Shown here: positions 8,199 to 17,681 of the stretch, one piece after another
Position numbering within the stretch: position 1 is the stretch's first letter
How the letters are laid out: every line of letters begins with the position of its first letter
Assembly (NCBI GenBank): GCA_023415825.1
Contig: JAEZJF010000011.1
Coordinates: 1-32,247, forward strand
DNA: 32,247 bases
From: Bacillota bacterium
GTDB taxonomy: Bacteria > Bacillota > Clostridia > DSM-8532
Direction of reading: 5' to 3'
Program-made: the position numbers and the translations under genes
Notes under the pieces: generated by a model
What the model saw: only the letters and a program-made list of their open reading frames with translations
Databases searched by the model: none
Told to the model about the DNA's origin: nothing

Positions 8199-9164
8199 AT
8201 GGCTAAACTCGATACCGGCCTGTTTATACGAATCGCAAAAAAGTATTACGAACTAAATCTGGATCAGGAACAAATAGCCAAAAGCGAGAATTTATCTAAA
8301 TCAACGATAAGCCGAATGATCCGCAAAGCGAAAGAGCTTGGATATGTAAGCATTCAGGTCAATTTTCCTCTTGAGTCCATAGTGGAACTTGAGGAGAAGA
8401 TCAAAGCACTTTTCCCGATACAATCCGTTTCCGTCTGCCCTTCGTATGTGGATGATTATCTCCTGCGCACGCGTGATACCTGTAAAATGGTCGCCCGCGA
8501 CATTTCTGGACTTGTGCATGACGACGAGATAATAGGCGTTTCCTGGGGCAGAACAATGGATTCCGTCGCTTCCTGCCTTGTTTCCCCTAATCCACCCAAG
8601 CGCAACGTCAAAGTCGTGCAGATGCAGGGAGCTCTGATCAAAAATATTGCCTCCGCGAAAGTATACACAGTTGTCGAAAGATTCTCGGACGCCTTTTTTG
8701 GCACCGGTTATTTGCTCCCTGCGCCCGTATTCGTAGACTCCAAAGAGTTGGCCTCCGCCTTTATGCAGGACAGCAGCATACGGTTCGCACTCGATCTCGC
8801 TTCTCATGCTGAGCTCGCAGTATTCGGCATAGGCGCAGTATCCTCCAAGTCCATACTCATAGACCGCGGCATCTATTCCCCCGAGCAATATGACACGATA
8901 GTCGACGACGGCGTTGTCGGAGACATCTGCTCCAACTACTTTGACATACATGGCAAGCCCGTATTGACAAATCTGATGGACCGTACGATCAGCATCAAGA
9001 TGGACGAACTCAAACGCAAAAAACATCGCATCGGCGTCGGGGTCGGCGAGCATAAAATTAAAGCGATAATAGGCGCTCTCAATTCAGGAGCCATGACATC
9101 TTTGTATATCGACGAAATCACCGCACGCGAGATGCTGCGCCAATATGATAATATGATTTTATGA
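8199..9164 (+). CDS. SorC-family sugar-responsive transcriptional regulator
   Basis: A 321-residue cytoplasmic regulator. The N-terminus has a helix-turn-helix around residues 22-47 (QEQIAKSENLSKSTISRMI), followed by the sugar-phosphate-isomerase-like effector domain typical of SorC/DeoR-type regulators (IIGVSWGRTMDSVA, AVFGIGAVSS, GVVGDICSNYFD, GVGVGEHKIKAI). Such proteins usually bind a phosphorylated sugar and release or activate their promoters. A frame is open from 8130, but the ATG at 8199 has AAAGGAG at ideal spacing and begins at the conserved fold. It is divergent from the SDR/ABC operon and 10 bases upstream of an FGGY kinase, so it very likely controls both. An operator-like ATTTTCACA overlapping its leader suggests autoregulation. 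Confidence 0.9.
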   Translation: MAKLDTGLFIRIAKKYYELNLDQEQIAKSENLSKSTISRMIRKAKELGYVSIQVNFPLESIVELEEKIKALFPIQSVSVCPSYVDDYLLRTRDTCKMVARDISGLVHDDEIIGVSWGRTMDSVASCLVSPNPPKRNVKVVQMQGALIKNIASAKVYTVVERFSDAFFGTGYLLPAPVFVDSKELASAFMQDSSIRFALDLASHAELAVFGIGAVSSKSILIDRGIYSPEQYDTIVDDGVVGDICSNYFDIHGKPVLTNLMDRTISIKMDELKRKKHRIGVGVGEHKIKAIIGALNSGAMTSLYIDEITAREMLRQYDNMIL

Positions 9165-9174
9165 GGTAGGAATT

Positions 9175-10716
9175 ATGAATTTAGATAAGGACTATTATCT
9201 CGGCTTAGACTTTGGTACTCAGGGTGTACAGTGCGGCATAGTCAATTCTTCCGGTGAAGTCTTCTCTATCACCCGCGGAACATATAATACATACTACCCC
9301 GAGCCCGGTTGGGTCGTTCAAAAGCCCGACGAATGGGTAAGCTGCATGTTCTCCACCATAAGGGAGTGCATCAGCAACACTGAGCAAAGCGTTGTACAAA
9401 GTATACGCGGAATATCCGTCTGTGCAACCGCATCCACCGTCGTGCCGGTACTTCAGGACGGCACGGCGCTCATGGACGCCATATTGTGGATGGACAACCG
9501 CGCCAGTATCGAAACGAAGCACATAAATGAGACAGAACACGAGGTATTGAGATATTGCGGAAATAAGGTCTCGGTTGAATGGCTCATCCCTAAGATGCTT
9601 TGGCTCAAAAACAATCGTCGCGACATCTACGATAAGGCGTTCCGTATCGTAGAACAGCTCGATTATATCAACTACGTGTTATCCGGCGAGTGGGTTGCTT
9701 CTATAAGTCAGGCCACCTGTAAGAGCAATTATCTCCCTGGTCAAGGAGAATGGAACCGCGGCTTCTTCGAGGGCATCGGCCTCGGAGAATTTAATCGTAA
9801 GCTAAATACAAAGGTTCTTCCCCTCGGCGCTCCAATAGGCAGAATAAAAAAGGCAATCGCCCGCAACATGGGATTACCCATAGATACCATATTATATCAA
9901 GGCGGAATAGACGCCCATATCGCAGAACTTGGGATAGGCGTCACCGAACCCGGAGATATGGGCATCGCCATGGGTTCAGCTTTTATCCATATCGCGCTTT
10001 CTAAAGAGCCAATTTTTAACGACGGTATATGGGGGCCATATTGCAGTGCCATAGTACCTGACCTCTATTGTCTTGAGGGCGGCCAAGTCTCCGCCGGCTC
10101 TATCGCCAACTGGTTCCTTCGCGAATTCAATATTAAATCAGAAAATCCCATCGATCCATATGGGCTTATGATGAACGAGGCCAGCAAGATCGCCCCCGGA
10201 AGCAAGGGCATAATTTCGCTCGACTATTTTCAGGGCAACCGTACACCTTACAAAGATCCGCTTGCAAAGGGTGTTTTCTACGGCCTTACAATAAGCCATA
10301 CCCGCGCCCATATGTACCGGGCTATACTCGAAAGCGTAGCATATGGAACGCGAAACGTCATAGAATATATGAACACCGACAGCCTCAGCATACAAAACAT
10401 AATGGTCTGCGGCGGTGTTACTAAAAACCCTCTTTGGCTGCAAATAATCGCAGACGTATGCGGCATACCAATTAATCTTACTACGCGCTCCTCCAGCGCC
10501 GGTATTTTGGGCTGCGGTATCGTGGCCGCTCTTGGTGTCGGCTCATATTCTTCTTTCAAGGATGCCTCAAAACACATGGTACACAGAAAACTTGTAATCC
10601 AGCCGGATATGGATGCGCATGAGGAGTATCAGTCCTATTACGAAGATTATCTTGATCTATATCGCTATACCAGCGAGCTTATGCATAAGATAAGGCGGGT
10701 TCGCTCTTCCCGCTGA
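9175..10716 (+). CDS. FGGY-family carbohydrate kinase, regulator-linked copy
   Basis: A 513-residue FGGY kinase, complete, with GLDFGTQG (10-17), WMDNRA (105-110), YQGGIDAHI (241-249; catalytic Asp246), FQGNRTPYKDP and the C-terminal VCGGVTKN block. It starts 10 bases after the SorC stop with GAGGTAGGA before its ATG, so the two genes form one transcript. It is a paralogue of the kinase at 522-2015, with colinear blocks throughout. It probably acts on the same or a closely related substrate, either as a second catabolic kinase or by making the phosphosugar that SorC senses. A weak GCGGG/CCCGC hairpin overlaps its last codons. A decayed kdp locus on the other strand lies immediately downstream. 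Confidence 0.92.
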   Translation: MNLDKDYYLGLDFGTQGVQCGIVNSSGEVFSITRGTYNTYYPEPGWVVQKPDEWVSCMFSTIRECISNTEQSVVQSIRGISVCATASTVVPVLQDGTALMDAILWMDNRASIETKHINETEHEVLRYCGNKVSVEWLIPKMLWLKNNRRDIYDKAFRIVEQLDYINYVLSGEWVASISQATCKSNYLPGQGEWNRGFFEGIGLGEFNRKLNTKVLPLGAPIGRIKKAIARNMGLPIDTILYQGGIDAHIAELGIGVTEPGDMGIAMGSAFIHIALSKEPIFNDGIWGPYCSAIVPDLYCLEGGQVSAGSIANWFLREFNIKSENPIDPYGLMMNEASKIAPGSKGIISLDYFQGNRTPYKDPLAKGVFYGLTISHTRAHMYRAILESVAYGTRNVIEYMNTDSLSIQNIMVCGGVTKNPLWLQIIADVCGIPINLTTRSSSAGILGCGIVAALGVGSYSSFKDASKHMVHRKLVIQPDMDAHEEYQSYYEDYLDLYRYTSELMHKIRRVRSSR

Positions 10717-10739
10717 TATTTCCCCGCGATTATACGATA

Positions 10740-12002
10740 TCTCTGAACCGGCCAGGGCAAGCTCGAACTTCCTTTATCGTAGGCATAGGCTTTGACTGTA
10801 TCTGCTGCACCCTTGCGTATATCGTTCCACTGAAAATCGATGCCACTCATGCGCGTTTTGGCGATGAACTCTACAAACGATGCGCCCAGCTTAGAAAGAT
10901 CGCGCCCGCGGATGTTGAAGCGCTCTTTGGCCAAAATGACGGTGCTGCGCCCTTCCGGTGTTTCGTCCGCAATGGAAGAAAGCTGCACTGCATCAGCGAG
11001 TTCCTGCTCACTGACACCTTTTAAGAGGATAAACTCGCCGGCTTGCCGATTACCCAATGTGATCGTGCCCGTTTTATCCAACAGCAGCGCATCCACATCG
11101 CCTGCCGCTTCAATGGCGCGCCCACTCATGACCAGTTCATTGGCCTGATTGAGACGGCTCATACCCGCAATACCGATGGAAGAGAGCAGCGCCCCGATGG
11201 TTATCTGTACAAGGCATACAAGCAAGGCAATCGCATTGGTGACAGAAATTGCGGAACCTGCCCCGGCCTGTCTGCTGGCGAACGCGGAAAAGGGCAGCAG
11301 TGTGGTGGCGACGACCAGAAAAATGATCGTCAGGGTCACGAGTAATATCTGAAGCGCAATCTGGTTGGGCATCTTCTTTCTGGACGCGCCTTCAACCATC
11401 GAAATCATTTTATCCAGAAAGCTTTCACCTGGCTCTGATGTCACGCGTATGATCAGCCAGTCGGATACCAGCGTGGTGCCCCCGGTCACCGCACTTCTGT
11501 CTCCGCCTGATTCGCGGATAATGGGCGCGGATTTACCGGTGATCGCGCTTTCATCAACGGATGCAGCCCCTTCGATGACCTCTCCGTCCATGGGGATCTG
11601 CTCACCGGATTTGACGTAAACGATTTCCCCCCTTTCCAGGCTATTCGACAACACTTCCACGTAATCATCCACATTGTCGGCTGACCTTAGCTTCTTTGCT
11701 TTGACATCTTTACGCGCTTTCCGCAAGCTGTCCGTCTACGCGCGCCTCCGGCCTTCCGCAATCGCTTCGGCAAAGTTTGAAACAGCACAGTAAACCAAAG
11801 TATCAGGGCAATTGCCAGTGTATATCTAGCAGCCTCGTCCTTTATACCTGCAAAAGCCAGCAGATACAGGGCGGTCGTGAAGATCGCACCGATGTACACC
11901 ACGAACATGACCGGGTTTTTGATCTGCATGCGGGAGCCAGCTTCACAAAGGACTGCCGTGTGATATCCGCATATATGCCTATAATTAAACTCTTTCCTTC
12001 AT
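10740..12002 (-). pseudogene. kdpB: kdpB remnant (potassium-transporting P-type ATPase)
   Basis: Broken KdpB, the catalytic subunit of the KdpFABC potassium pump. Pieces read in order: ATG at 12002, a frame change after the first codons, SFVKLAP, another frame change, IKNPVMFVV and LILWFTVLF, a third frame change, then an in-frame TAG where CAG is expected before SLRKARKDVKAKKL. The longest intact block (10,740-11,726) has the phosphorylation motif DKTGTIT and the actuator-domain GGTTLVSDW. The similarity stops soon after RKGAADTVKAY, so roughly half of KdpB, including much of the ATP-binding and C-terminal membrane region, is missing. The residual frame overlaps the end of the kinase gene by chance. 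The number of separate lesions argues against a sequencing error. Confidence 0.9.
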
Positions 12003-12019
12003 AAGATCGTCACCTCAAA

Positions 12020-12535
12020 TCAAAGTGCAGAAAAGTAATCCGCTATCGATCCCAGCGCCAAGGAGAGCAGGAATGTGAGTTCGCCAATAATCAGGATAAT
12101 GGCAATCAGCAGGCCGACAAACATGGTATTGCTGGTAGAAAGCATTCCTTCGTTGACGGCCACCGCCTTTTTCTTAGAGAGGTTTCCCGCGAGACAAATG
12201 GCCGCAATCATAGGTACAAAACGTACGATCAGCATAATAATCCCTCCCACAACACTGCTGAAAACCGTATTCGCCGCATATCCGCCAAACGCGCTGCCGT
12301 TGTTGCCCATAGACGTAAACGCATACGGTATTTCCGAGAAACCATGCGTGCCGAAGTTTGTGAGCCATCCGGGAGCATCCGGCGTAAGCACCGCAGACAT
12401 GGTGCCAAACAACGTGAACAGTGGCGGTACCAGCACGATCAGAAACGCGCTACGCACCACCTTATCTTCCAATACCACGTCCTTGATATGGTGATACTTT
12501 TTGACGGATATCGCGGACTTGGGCAGTACCATCAA
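12020..12535 (-). pseudogene. kdpA: kdpA 3' remnant (potassium-binding subunit)
   Basis: About 170 codons matching only the C-terminal third of KdpA, a protein normally near 560 residues with ten membrane spans. Recognisable blocks are HGFSEIPYAFTSMGNNGSAF (part of the last selectivity-filter region), VRFVPMIAAICLAG and the terminal LGSIADY. The first twenty or so residues are not convincing KdpA and mark the break point. The stop is 17 bases before the remnant kdpB start, and GAGGTGA remains in front of that start, so the ancestral kdpA-kdpB order is preserved. No kdpF, kdpC or kdpDE is seen. Non-functional. Confidence 0.88.
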
Positions 12536-12611
12536 ATGGATATTTTTTGAATGCGCACGCTGAGTTTAAGCCTTTTTACCAATCAGCATAGCTGGTGGGT
12601 TTCTAGTAAGC

Positions 12612-12654
12612 GCAAAAAGATTGCTGCAGGAAATTACCCGCAGCAATCTTTTGT
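12612..12654 (-). terminator. Strong intrinsic terminator of ABC operon 2
   Basis: A perfect 13-base stem (arms 12615-12627 and 12640-12652, AAGATTGCTGC/GCAGCAATCTT core) with a 12-base loop and a T-run on the minus strand. It lies about 20 bases after the binding-protein stop codon. The A/T ends make it usable from either side. Confidence 0.88.
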
Positions 12655-12669
12655 TACAACGTGATCAGA

Positions 12670-13875
12670 TTAGAATTCAGGATACTTGGCAACGACAGAG
12701 TCAATAGTATCCTTATCCAGAAGAATAAAACCATCGCCGTATATATGTCTCCCAATAACTGTGACGTTACGATAGCCGTCTATTCCAAGATCCGTACCAG
12801 TCGTGATCTCCTCGCCACTTAAGAGTAAGCGAGCAGCTTCTTGAGCAGCCCAGCCCCAAGCACCCGGGTAATGGATCGTCGCAAAGATGTACGAGCCAGA
12901 TTCAAGCGCCTGTAGGGAGGCGGACGGACGGGAATGTCCACAAGCATACACTTGTCCAATCATGCCTAGCTCTTCAATTCCAAGGGCAAGGCCAAGCGTA
13001 CCGGCGGAAGAGGCTGACCAGAGAACATCTACATCAGGATATTGCTGAATAACCTGCTTCGTAGCTTCGCGCGCGTCACTCTCAGTATTTTTATGCTCAA
13101 AGTATTCGCCCTTCGGTGTAACAAACTTCATGTTCGGATAATGCTCTGCCGCATAATCATAAAACAAGTCGCACAACAGCATATGGTAATACTGAGTCAG
13201 TGTGCTGGTAAACAGAGCGACAGTGATGTCATCGCCCAATTTATCAACGAGTGATTCTACCGAAAACGCCGCTAAATCTTCGTAACTATAGGGATCAAGA
13301 AAAACGTCAATATTCGGCATAGCTTTATCATCGCCTTCAACAGCTACAATAAATGTTCCGTCTTCCTTTGCAGGAGCAACTGCATCATTCCCAAGTGTTG
13401 AGTCGAACGGGTTGTCTACCAGTACGTCGGGGTCGATCGCCAAAGCGCTGGAACGAGCTACGACCTGTGTGGCCGGATCGGTGAAAGACGTTGCAGGGAA
13501 GTAATCGAACTCAACCGAACTACCCTGAGCATCTGCCCAGTTCTGAGCTTCTGCCCCGATACCATCAAACCAGAAAGACCCCATGCCCTTGTTGATCAAG
13601 GCAACAGAATAGCCGGAGAGATCGATAGTACGTCCGCTCTTAGTGTGCGTTACGATGTTGCCTTCTCTGGTATAGCCCAAGTCTTCAAGTCTGATCACAT
13701 CACCTGTCTCCTCAACCTTTGTAGACACAGTGGCGATACTCTCCGACGGCTTCGCAGAAGCAGTCTGTTCCGCAGTTTTCTCCGAAGACGTCTCAACGGG
13801 CGCTGTCGCTTGACAGCCTGTAAAGATACCGAGCAGCATCACTACAGCCACAGCTAGTGCAATTAGTTTTTTCAC
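12670..13875 (-). CDS. Sugar-binding lipoprotein of CUT2 ABC system 2
   Basis: A 401-residue substrate-binding lipoprotein with signal MKKLIALAVAVVMLLGIFTG and acylated Cys21 (FTGC). A Ser/Thr/Glu linker follows, then an N-terminal extension (DVIRLEDLGYTREGN to SGRTIDLSGY) before the periplasmic-binding fold begins at YSVALINKGMG. With this extension it is longer than RbsB-like proteins. The start is a GTG with GGGAGGAAA at ideal distance. It is the last gene of operon 2 and is followed by a strong terminator; last position is unusual for a binding protein, which is often first. The ligand is unknown because no intact catabolic gene is linked. Confidence 0.9.
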   Translation of the reverse strand: MKKLIALAVAVVMLLGIFTGCQATAPVETSSEKTAEQTASAKPSESIATVSTKVEETGDVIRLEDLGYTREGNIVTHTKSGRTIDLSGYSVALINKGMGSFWFDGIGAEAQNWADAQGSSVEFDYFPATSFTDPATQVVARSSALAIDPDVLVDNPFDSTLGNDAVAPAKEDGTFIVAVEGDDKAMPNIDVFLDPYSYEDLAAFSVESLVDKLGDDITVALFTSTLTQYYHMLLCDLFYDYAAEHYPNMKFVTPKGEYFEHKNTESDAREATKQVIQQYPDVDVLWSASSAGTLGLALGIEELGMIGQVYACGHSRPSASLQALESGSYIFATIHYPGAWGWAAQEAARLLLSGEEITTGTDLGIDGYRNVTVIGRHIYGDGFILLDKDTIDSVVAKYPEF

Positions 13876-13952
13876 TTTTATTTCCTCCCATTTTTTTATG
13901 GTTTAAACAGCACAGGAAAACCCATGCTAGTCTACCATCGACTCTTTAACGC

Positions 13953-14981
13953 TTATGACTTTTCTAGTGGGATCGATCTGTGTTTTCGCGGCTTAAAGAT
14001 TTTAAGTTCTTTATAGGCTTTCGTCGTATATATCACAACCAGTAGCAATACGATGCCTTGCAGGAAATCGCCCAGAAACAAGTTTGAATTGCCTAACATC
14101 AGCCCGACATCAAACACTTGTAATATTAGCGCAGAGATAAACACGGGCAGAATTTTTGATTCGCCGCCGCCCAGTATAATGCCGGAAAGTAGCACGATCA
14201 GTATAATCGTAGTTGCCATGGTAGAACCATAGTCGGATTTCGCGGCACCATTTCTAGCAAGAACTACAAGCCCACCCAACGCAGACAAAAATCCGCTGAC
14301 CATATAAGCTACGAGCAATGTCTTCGTATTACTGATGCCGCTGTAACGATTGGCTGTTTTATTCATGCCGTATAACCGGGCTTGAAAACCCATGCGGGTG
14401 TGTTTTAAATAAATACTGGATAACAGGAAACAAAATACCGTAACAACAAACATGACCGGTATAGTATCAAACAAGTATAATCTGCTGAATTGTAATATCG
14501 ATGCAGGTCCTATAGCGGGGGAACCGCCGGTAATAAAAGTACCAACACCCTCAAAAAGCCTCCCTGCACAAATCGTAACTATGAGCACCGACAATCTGAA
14601 TTTAGCGATGAAGAATGACATAAAAGCGCCACATGCCATGCCAGTAATCAATGCTACGAGTATACTAATTACCAACAAAGTTCCTTGAGACATTGTTGCG
14701 GCCAAATTCGCATTGTTGTATACCAATGTCATTACGATTGTCGATAAATTACCGATCATAACGCAAGCAAAATTGAAGCCGCCGCAAATATGAACGATAA
14801 AGTATGCTGTCGCAAAACATCCGTATTCCGCCAATTGAGCGGCAATACTCTTAAAATTGTTTACGCTGCCGAACTTTTCCGGATTTAATGAATACATAAC
14901 AAGTGTTACTACAATGAGAACCCCGGTCAGTACAATCGTCCTTTTATCGAATTTTTTATATATTTCTAACAACTTTTTCAT
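13953..14981 (-). CDS. CUT2 ABC sugar transporter permease, second of pair (system 2)
   Basis: A 342-residue RbsC-family membrane protein with about eight to ten hydrophobic spans and a basic C-terminus (KIFKPRKHRS). The usual coupling loop near the C-terminus is poorly kept here (LSGIILGGGESKILP instead of the GG..GG.G pattern). This fits a heterodimeric pore in which this half is the more divergent partner of the product at 14997. ATG 14981 has GGGAGAGG in front, 15 bases after the preceding stop. It works with the ATPase at 16032 and the binding protein at 12670. Confidence 0.88.
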   Translation of the reverse strand: MKKLLEIYKKFDKRTIVLTGVLIVVTLVMYSLNPEKFGSVNNFKSIAAQLAEYGCFATAYFIVHICGGFNFACVMIGNLSTIVMTLVYNNANLAATMSQGTLLVISILVALITGMACGAFMSFFIAKFRLSVLIVTICAGRLFEGVGTFITGGSPAIGPASILQFSRLYLFDTIPVMFVVTVFCFLLSSIYLKHTRMGFQARLYGMNKTANRYSGISNTKTLLVAYMVSGFLSALGGLVVLARNGAAKSDYGSTMATTIILIVLLSGIILGGGESKILPVFISALILQVFDVGLMLGNSNLFLGDFLQGIVLLLVVIYTTKAYKELKIFKPRKHRSIPLEKS

Positions 14982-14996
14982 AGAACCTCTCCCAGA

Positions 14997-15992
14997 TTAT
15001 TCTTTGTTAAAGTCTTTATACGCCGCCAACACAACGCTTCCTAGCAGTAACAGGCCGATGACGAATGTCTGGGCGTAAGAAGGTACTCCCAACATAATCA
15101 AGCTTGTTTTGATAAGCGTGATCGTCAGGATACCGATAAACGTACCCATTACGGCACCACCCTTACCTGTTCCGAGTTGCGTACCACCGAATATAACGGC
15201 CGCCATGGCATCGCCATGATATCCTTGCACAGTCAACGGTTGAACATTTCCTCCCGCCCTCATGTACTCCATCATTACGGCAAGACCAGCCAGTGAACCT
15301 GCGATCGCGAATGTCACCAGATATGTCCTACGAAAATTTATTCCCATGCGTGATGCCGCTTCTGAGTTGCCGCCTATTGCATAGATGCTTCTACCAGTTA
15401 TCGTCTTTTTTGTATAAAACCATATGGCAAACAGCAACACTAGGACGATAACCACTGTAACATGCAGCTTGATCGTCATATTGCCCATAGATGCCTCAAA
15501 CAGATATAACTTATTGTAGTTTAGCCAGTCCGGCGGCAATAAGGTAGCAGGCACATTACCGGACCCTGTCCCTTCGAGAAACAGCATCATTGTAAAAATA
15601 TTCGCTGTTCCTACGGAAACCAAAATGCCGGGGAGTTTGAGCTTGTAGATGAGATAGCCTGTGCACATCGCGCATAACGCTCCGATGGCCGCCGACATCA
15701 GCAACATCAACCATATATTGATCCCCATAAAAAACTTCATACAGATGAGAATCGTGCTGAATGCACCAAATATGCCATAGGCAGTGATCGCCAAATCGAG
15801 TACGCCCATAACGAATAACATCATCAATGCCATCGCTAAGAGCCCGTTATAAACCATGTTGTTGCACAACGAAATAATGTTGGCAAAACTCACCACCTTA
15901 GGATTGATAATCACAAATACAGCAAGAATTACGATGAATACGATCAGCCTTATGATATTATCGGTGAGTCTAAATTTCTTGGCTCCAATCAT
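14997..15992 (-). CDS. CUT2 ABC sugar transporter permease, first of pair (system 2)
   Basis: A 331-residue RbsC-family permease starting MIGAKKFRLTD. It keeps FVMGVLDLAITAYG at the position of the family's GGIDLS loop and FGGTQLGTGKGGAVMG as the coupling loop before the last spans. AAGGAG and GGAAG lie upstream of ATG 15992. It follows the ATPase by 39 bases and precedes the second permease by 15, giving a tightly packed operon. Transport role is secure; substrate is unknown. Confidence 0.9.
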   Translation of the reverse strand: MIGAKKFRLTDNIIRLIVFIVILAVFVIINPKVVSFANIISLCNNMVYNGLLAMALMMLFVMGVLDLAITAYGIFGAFSTILICMKFFMGINIWLMLLMSAAIGALCAMCTGYLIYKLKLPGILVSVGTANIFTMMLFLEGTGSGNVPATLLPPDWLNYNKLYLFEASMGNMTIKLHVTVVIVLVLLFAIWFYTKKTITGRSIYAIGGNSEAASRMGINFRRTYLVTFAIAGSLAGLAVMMEYMRAGGNVQPLTVQGYHGDAMAAVIFGGTQLGTGKGGAVMGTFIGILTITLIKTSLIMLGVPSYAQTFVIGLLLLGSVVLAAYKDFNKE

Positions 15993-16031
15993 TAACTTCC
16001 GATCTCCTTTTCTTATGCTTTGTTAAGCCTT

Positions 16032-17525
16032 TTATACTTGTATCAACAGCTCGTACAGTTTGTTCTCTGAAATTTCATTGGTATTGTAACATCCTGTGAT
16101 TTCCCCATGATTCATCACCAATACGCGGTTGCATGCCGTCAATATCTCAGGGAGGTCATCCGATATCAGCAAAACACCGATTCCCTGCTCTGCAAAACTG
16201 CGGGCCATCATATGGATTTCTTGCTTTGAACCCACGTCCACGCCTACAGTTGGACAGTTTAAAATCAAGAGCTTGGGTTTCAACGCCAGCCACTTTGCAA
16301 TAACCACACGCTGCTGGTTGCCGCCCGAAAGGCTTGACACTGGTGCGTACAAACCCGCCGATTTGATCCGAAGATTATCAGATTCCGTTTGTGCTGCTTT
16401 GTTTAATGCCCGTTGCAAAAGGAAACCGGCTTTTGCATTGTTAAAAAGTATAGACGATATAATGTTCCATAAAATCGGAGCCCGTACGTAAAGTCCTTTC
16501 AACGCGCGGTCGTCAGGTATATATCCGATACCTACTTTAACTGCCAACTCAGGATTCTTAATTTTTAGCTTCTTGCCGCAAAGCGCCACTTCCTTCGCTT
16601 TGTATGGATAGCAGCCAAACAGCGCTTCTGCTAATGATTCGCGGCCGGATCCTAAAAGACCCGTTATCCCCAGCACTTCACCTTTGTACAGGTCGAAGTT
16701 TATATTTCTGAATACGCCGTCTTTTGCACTCACTTCCTTGCACGATAGTATTACATCATTTTTGTTAATCTCTTTTTGGAATGGAATTGCTTCAGGCTCT
16801 TTGCCGGTCATATGGTATGTCAGGCTCTTGATATTGAAATCGCTTACCGGACCTTCTACGATGTTTTCGCCGTTTCTGATTACAATGATGTTTTCGGCGA
16901 TTCTGAAAATCTCGTCGAGCTTGTGGCTTACGAAGATTAGGGCGATACCTCTTTCTTTGAGACCATTAATGACCTTATACAGATGATTAACTTCCTTGTA
17001 AGTCAAAGCGGTCGTGGGCTCGTCCATGATAATGAGTTTCGCTTCCTGCACAAGTGCGCGGGCTATGGCGACCAGCTGCCGCTGTGCAATAGGCAGGTTA
17101 TCAATTGTTTCTTTGAGATCAATATCGACGTTTATCTGTTTCAACGCCTTCTTGGCGATCTCCATATTTTTCTTTATACCGAATAATCCCTTGCGTTCTT
17201 GACTTAAGTTGTATGTCATCGCTATATTTTCGGCAACCGTCATATTAGGAAACAAGGACAAGTCCTGATATATAACCTGAATTCCCGCTTGTGTGGATAT
17301 CTGCGGCGTTGTCTGCTCATAGGCCGTTCCGTCTATGATAATCTGGCCTTCGTCCGCCTTGTAAGCACCAGAAATAATTTTGATAAGTGTAGACTTCCCG
17401 CACCCGTTTTCACCTACCAAGCACAACGACTCGCCTTTTTTAATCTTTAAATTGACATTTTTGAGTGCTTGTATTCCGCCGAATGCTTTATGTATCCCAT
17501 TTGCTTCCAGATAGTACTCACTCAT
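16032..17525 (-). CDS. CUT2 sugar ABC transporter ATP-binding protein, double NBD (system 2)
   Basis: A 497-residue RbsA-type ATPase. The first half has GENGCGKST, a degenerate signature (LPIAQRQ) and LIIMDEPTTAL. The second half has GLLGSGRES, a good LSGGNQQ signature and LLILNCPTVGVD. In that last motif both Walker-B acids are altered (Asp to Asn, catalytic Glu to Cys), so the second site should bind nucleotide poorly or fail to hydrolyse it. ATG 17525 follows GGAGAAAG. It is the first intact gene of operon 2; a decayed isomerase remnant lies 335 bases upstream on the same strand. The same weakening of the second Walker B appears in system 1 but not in system 3. Confidence 0.92.
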   Translation of the reverse strand: MSEYYLEANGIHKAFGGIQALKNVNLKIKKGESLCLVGENGCGKSTLIKIISGAYKADEGQIIIDGTAYEQTTPQISTQAGIQVIYQDLSLFPNMTVAENIAMTYNLSQERKGLFGIKKNMEIAKKALKQINVDIDLKETIDNLPIAQRQLVAIARALVQEAKLIIMDEPTTALTYKEVNHLYKVINGLKERGIALIFVSHKLDEIFRIAENIIVIRNGENIVEGPVSDFNIKSLTYHMTGKEPEAIPFQKEINKNDVILSCKEVSAKDGVFRNINFDLYKGEVLGITGLLGSGRESLAEALFGCYPYKAKEVALCGKKLKIKNPELAVKVGIGYIPDDRALKGLYVRAPILWNIISSILFNNAKAGFLLQRALNKAAQTESDNLRIKSAGLYAPVSSLSGGNQQRVVIAKWLALKPKLLILNCPTVGVDVGSKQEIHMMARSFAEQGIGVLLISDDLPEILTACNRVLVMNHGEITGCYNTNEISENKLYELLIQV

Positions 17526-17618
17526 ATAATACTTTCTCCAATTAATTATTTAACATTTGCTTAGAATCCAAACTGCCTTAGAGAAACTGATAATCAAATC
17601 ACCATTGCTATTCGCAGA

Positions 17619-17648
17619 ATTTTAGACTTTATGTTGATAGCACTTCAA
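17619..17648 (-). promoter_or_regulatory. Candidate promoter of ABC operon 2
   Basis: On the minus strand TTGAAG, an 18-base spacer and TAAAAT (four and five matches of six). It would place the RNA start about 85 bases before the ATPase start codon, just downstream of the palindrome at 17682-17709. Confidence 0.45.
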
Positions 17649-17681
17649 ACAGACCTTTCTATTGATAGCGAAACTCTGATA

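Noticed and set aside
10665..10740. Overlap of the kdpB frame with the end of the FGGY kinase as a convergent antisense gene pair
   Set aside because: KdpB similarity ends before the overlap; the remaining codons are chance read-through into foreign sequence.
11687..11929. A separate small membrane protein (MQIKNPVMFVVYIG...)
   Set aside because: It is the displaced N-terminal piece of kdpB; the C-terminal half becomes KdpB-like again when the frame is shifted.
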